11,211 nt of DNA, from contig JAOXYB010055378.1 of NCBI GenBank assembly GCA_028565635.1, forward strand, positions 1 through 11,211, written 5' to 3'. The first letter of the stretch is position 1. Each line of letters begins with the position of its first letter. The position numbers and the translations under genes were made by a program. This document shows, in pieces, positions 8,732 to 11,211 of the stretch. The stretch is from Phoronis ovalis. Lineage: Eukaryota; Phoronida; Phoronidae. The notes beneath the pieces were generated by a model. It was not told the DNA's origin. It did not search any database and saw only the letters and a program-made list of their open reading frames with translations.

Positions 8732-8991
8732 CTATGGATAGTCATTTACATGTTCCTGAATCATGTCACTGCTGCTGCTGTTGTCACTGTCACTGCCAGT
8801 GCTGATTCTTAGAACATTTTTACTGCTTCTGTTACTAACACTGGGGTCACCACTGTATTTTTACGCCTACTTACATGCCCAAACACTGAGTCAAAGTCAT
8901 GGTAGATGCTTTTTACATGTCTCCCTTTGGATGATTTTCTACTCTTAAATGCTGTTTTCGCTGACTTAATAATATTAATGTTGTCATGCAC
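8732..8991 (-). pseudogene. Possible cytoplasmic-tail exon with a frame break
   Basis: One minus-strand frame (from 8991) reads a Lys/Arg-rich stretch, SAKTAFKSRKSSKGRHVKS, then IYHDFDSVFGH. There a consensus donor, CAT|GTAAGT, lies at 8874-8869. The frame continues SRRKN into the five-A run at 8862-8858 and then loses character. The neighbouring frame is open from 8860 to 8735 and reads SVSNRSSKNVLRISTGSDSD, then a serine run, DMIQEHVNDYP and TAG (8734-8732). One extra A in the run would join them. Basic then Ser/Asp-rich sequence with casein-kinase-2-like sites suits a cytoplasmic tail, but it lies 5' of the mucin and membrane exons, so it would belong to an upstream relative. The alternatives are real splicing at 8874 with the second frame being low-complexity noise, or coding on the plus strand (8763-8948, a Leu-rich frame with ATG). 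Confidence 0.35.
8869..8874 (-). promoter_or_regulatory. Consensus splice donor GTAAGT
   Basis: On the minus strand the sequence is GGGCAT|GTAAGT, matching the U1 donor consensus at every intron position. It falls after a complete codon (phase 0) of the basic frame that starts at 8991. It would splice to an acceptor further along the minus strand, for example the pyrimidine-rich one ending at 8641. Confidence 0.5.
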
Positions 8992-9618
8992 ATATTACAC
9001 ATTTCCACTTTAGATGAGGCTATGTAAGCTGGGATTTAGTCAAGTATTAAATTAACAAAACTCGGAAGCACCTATTGGTGTATCTGTAGTTTTAATAAAA
9101 TAAGTTTATTATACTAATCACCTAAACCGGACATATGTGATATTCTCCTAAATGACTTAGCTCATCGTGAGTGCAATATATGTATATATGATTTGTATAT
9201 CATTTGCCTTTATCACAAGAAATAAGCAATAACAAGACAAAAATAGAAATAAGAGTTTAGTGATCAGTAATTAAAGGGAGTAACGGGCAAAAGCATTGAC
9301 TCCTGTTCTATCTTTAAGGGAATGTTCAGAATTTATAGTCGGGATGGGCAAAAGAGAAAATCGTGGTTATTAGAGGGATACAAATAAAATAGTGTTCCAT
9401 AAATGCTATAATTTTTCCATCTTGCCATCAAACATGTTTGATAGAGTAGTCTATCTCCAATGCATTTTACTTTGGAAACGTAACTGCATTTTCAATGTTT
9501 AAACGTTTGTAGTAATAGGGAGATGCTTTTACACACCACACTAGTGGACGCCTTTTACAGAGCATACGATGTGTGACTGTTATTTGACATGCATCCCTGT
9601 CGTATGCTGATAATCAGC
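8992..9618. other. Non-coding stretch, no gene seen
   Basis: No supported open frame. It contains a near-repeat of GGGCAAAAG (about 9288 and 9347) and a 16-base perfect palindrome at 9427-9442, listed separately. Confidence 0.4.
9427..9442. repeat. 16-bp perfect palindrome
   Basis: ATCAAACATGTTTGAT is its own reverse complement. It could be a dimer-type binding site, but it is a single occurrence and may be chance in AT-rich DNA. Confidence 0.85.
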
Positions 9619-9810
9619 CTAGCTATAGACCAGGCCTTTATAATCGACGCGAGATGTGGCACGTAGAACGACTGATTGGTTATCGTGATGAAGCTTTTCT
9701 ATATTGTAACACATAATTTCCTTCATTGTTTTTACATAAAAATCATATTTGTCAATCAATGATAGCAACGGTTTAGCATCCGTTCTGGTAGTAAATACTT
9801 TTGATAGCAC
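9619..9810 (-). CDS. Unidentified candidate terminal exon
   Basis: The minus strand is open from an AG (TTTTTCAAAG, exon start 9810) to TAG at 9621-9619, about 63 codons. The peptide has a mixed, soluble composition, including DAKPLLSLIDKYDFYVKTMK and later EKLHHDNQSVVLRATSRVDY, richer in His, Asp, Arg and Gln than random AT-rich frames nearby. A better-looking acceptor just upstream (TTTTATTTTCAG, AG at 9827-9826) would put a TAG in frame at once, so the start is unclear. No ATG begins it, no domain is recognised, and no partner exon was found. It could be a chance open frame. Confidence 0.22.
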   Translation of the reverse strand: MLSKVFTTRTDAKPLLSLIDKYDFYVKTMKEIMCYNIEKLHHDNQSVVLRATSRVDYKGLVYS

Positions 9811-10149
9811 CTTTGAAAAATACTACTGAAAATAAAATTACGCCGTCTCATTAGTCTTTCCTCATTTATATGCTTTTTTTACCTGTTCTTTCTTTCCAGT
9901 CGAAACTCGTTTTCTAACCTCACAATGGCAAGAAACATATTATTTTCGTAGCGAACTATACGTTTCATCTACTTGAATTTTATGAATCAACTGGGCCAAT
10001 GTTTGAAATTTTGATTTTAATACAAGCTATCCATAAAGACTTTTTCTGCTTTAAACTTTCATCGGCGTTATGAGACATTACAATTGTCTTTTTTGGGGCT
10101 TTTACTTTTTCAGTGAGCATAGAGGGGGTTTCTAGGAAGTAAAATCGTT
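9811..10149. other. Non-coding stretch, no gene seen
   Basis: A minus-strand open frame at 9980-10204 crosses this stretch, but it is Lys-rich from A-tracts and its 5' end runs into repeat copy 3, where copy 2 shows no equivalent. I do not annotate it as a gene. Confidence 0.35.
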
Positions 10150-11211
10150 TTCTACATATTCTATAGCAATTAATACAACTTGACAATCTGATTGGTAGAC
10201 TCATAAGGATATGATTAGCCTATGGTGATACTGCTAAGTTTATCTAGCGCAGCCTTAGATAAATTATCCAGCAACTGATGTCAAATAAATCTAAGTACAC
10301 ATCATGGGTTTCTAGGATACTTTTTCATTATATGTAGTTAGGTATTAGTATCTCTGGTATGGCAAATTTGCAAATATTTACTCGTGCATGTGGTGCATTA
10401 TACACGTATAGCTGGAATTGTTTGATAATATTTAAAATGTAGAATTCACAGTGGCATCCCTCCGTAGTATAGCTATAAACAGAAGCAGACAAAGCGCATT
10501 AAAATTGGAAAATAATTATAATGCATTAAAATTAAAAAATAAATATAATAAGCAGCCGCAGAATAACTTCGTAATGCATGTTCAAAATGGGAGAATGCTT
10601 AGGTCTTATAAGTATCATCTGAAAACATATGAACACACCCGTTTTGTGAATGAACTAAACTTTACAAATGAAATAAAAATATAATGAATATATAATGATG
10701 TCTTATCTTATCATCTGCTTTGATATGGGAGCAGTTTACTTTATTTGTGCAATGTAACTCTAATAAAGATATATATTCAAAGCAAGCAAGTATTAAACAG
10801 ACACAATAACATTTAACTGTGATATAAAATACTTTTCATTTAATATGAACGCCACGTTTACTTTAAGTTTATTTTTAAAAAATAATTCAAATTTTTTGAT
10901 AAACTAACAAACACAAAATGGTATTTTTGCTTTATGCTAATTTTTTGTTGAATCTCATCAAGCCAACATTTTTCTGGATTGCATAATTAATTTTTTTTAC
11001 ATTCTTACTATAAATAATGTATATGTGCAGTAAGTCTATGTTACACGAATCATTTATTAAGAATACATTTTAACATTCACAGTAAAATTTTGAAACTTCT
11101 ATGTTAGACCTGTGGTAACTCAATACAATATATATGCACCCGATGCGAATCCCATCACTCGATAAATAAGGATGATGGTTTCTACTAAATCTTCAATAAG
11201 TATGGCTGATG
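10150..11211 (+). repeat. Diverged dispersed repeat, copy 3 (right end cut by window)
   Basis: It matches copy 2 on its left (GTTTATCTAG at 10238-10247; GGGTTTCTAGGATAC at 10306-10320). It matches copy 1 in the middle (GTGAATGAACTAAAC at 10646-10660; CTTATCATCT at 10707-10716) and both on the right (TTGAATCTCATCAAGCCAAC from 10948). It thus bridges parts that copies 1 and 2 show separately and proves they are one family. The open frame 10451-10684 is interrupted by several stops in copy 1, so it is probably not a conserved gene. Confidence 0.75.

Noticed and set aside
8763-8948. Plus-strand open frame with ATG and Leu-rich, signal-peptide-like start
   Set aside because: The leucines come from a CTG/TTG low-complexity patch, and the minus strand carries a consensus donor and tail-like peptide here. 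Kept only as an alternative reading.
9980-10204. Minus-strand Lys-rich frame of 74 codons
   Set aside because: Its 5' end overlaps repeat copy 3, copy 2 shows nothing comparable, and the Lys content comes from A-tracts.
10451-10684. Plus-strand Asn/Lys-rich frame of 77 codons in repeat copy 3
   Set aside because: The aligned part of copy 1 has several stops, the frame lacks an ATG at its start, and the composition follows A-rich DNA.
1-11211. CRISPR array, bacterial operon or phage region
   Set aside because: No regular spaced repeats, ribosome binding sites or dense open frames; the texture is that of animal nuclear DNA.

Overview
The window looks like non-coding-rich, AT-rich DNA from an animal nuclear genome. 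There are no long intact open frames, no closely packed genes and no bacterial gene signals. Dinucleotide repeats, old diverged repeat copies and intron-type splice signals are present. A mollusc, perhaps a bivalve, is my best guess. It rests only on the general texture, a CTTATCTCCCA box often seen in molluscan intergenic repeats, and a mucin-like membrane gene; treat it as inference.

Layout. Positions 1-1130 hold the first copy of a diverged dispersed repeat. Then come a tandem 35-bp duplication (1618-1677) and a TG/GC alternating tract with Z-DNA potential (1723-1790). A second, fuller copy of the repeat lies at about 2530-3892. The stretch 3893-7400 has no gene I can support, only a possible tRNA-like/SINE relic (5607-5849) and an A/T inverted repeat (7142-7170).

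The coding signal is on the minus strand at about 7538-8991. A Thr/Ser/Pro/Glu-rich block of 17-residue repeats (8127-8567) is a mucin-type stalk. A candidate phase-compatible intron separates it from an exon with a short Cys-bounded segment and a clear membrane helix (7538-7667). Upstream on the same strand, 8732-8991 reads as a basic then serine/acidic tail. It has a consensus GTAAGT donor, but its frame is broken at a five-base homopolymer. Two in-frame stops precede the mucin block. The locus is therefore a partial, degraded or misread membrane-mucin gene, or pieces of two tandem relatives. A weaker minus-strand candidate exon lies at 9619-9810.

From about 10150 to the window end a third copy of the dispersed repeat appears, in the same orientation as the others. 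Most apparent short open frames elsewhere fall inside repeat copies and are not kept open between copies, so I did not annotate them.
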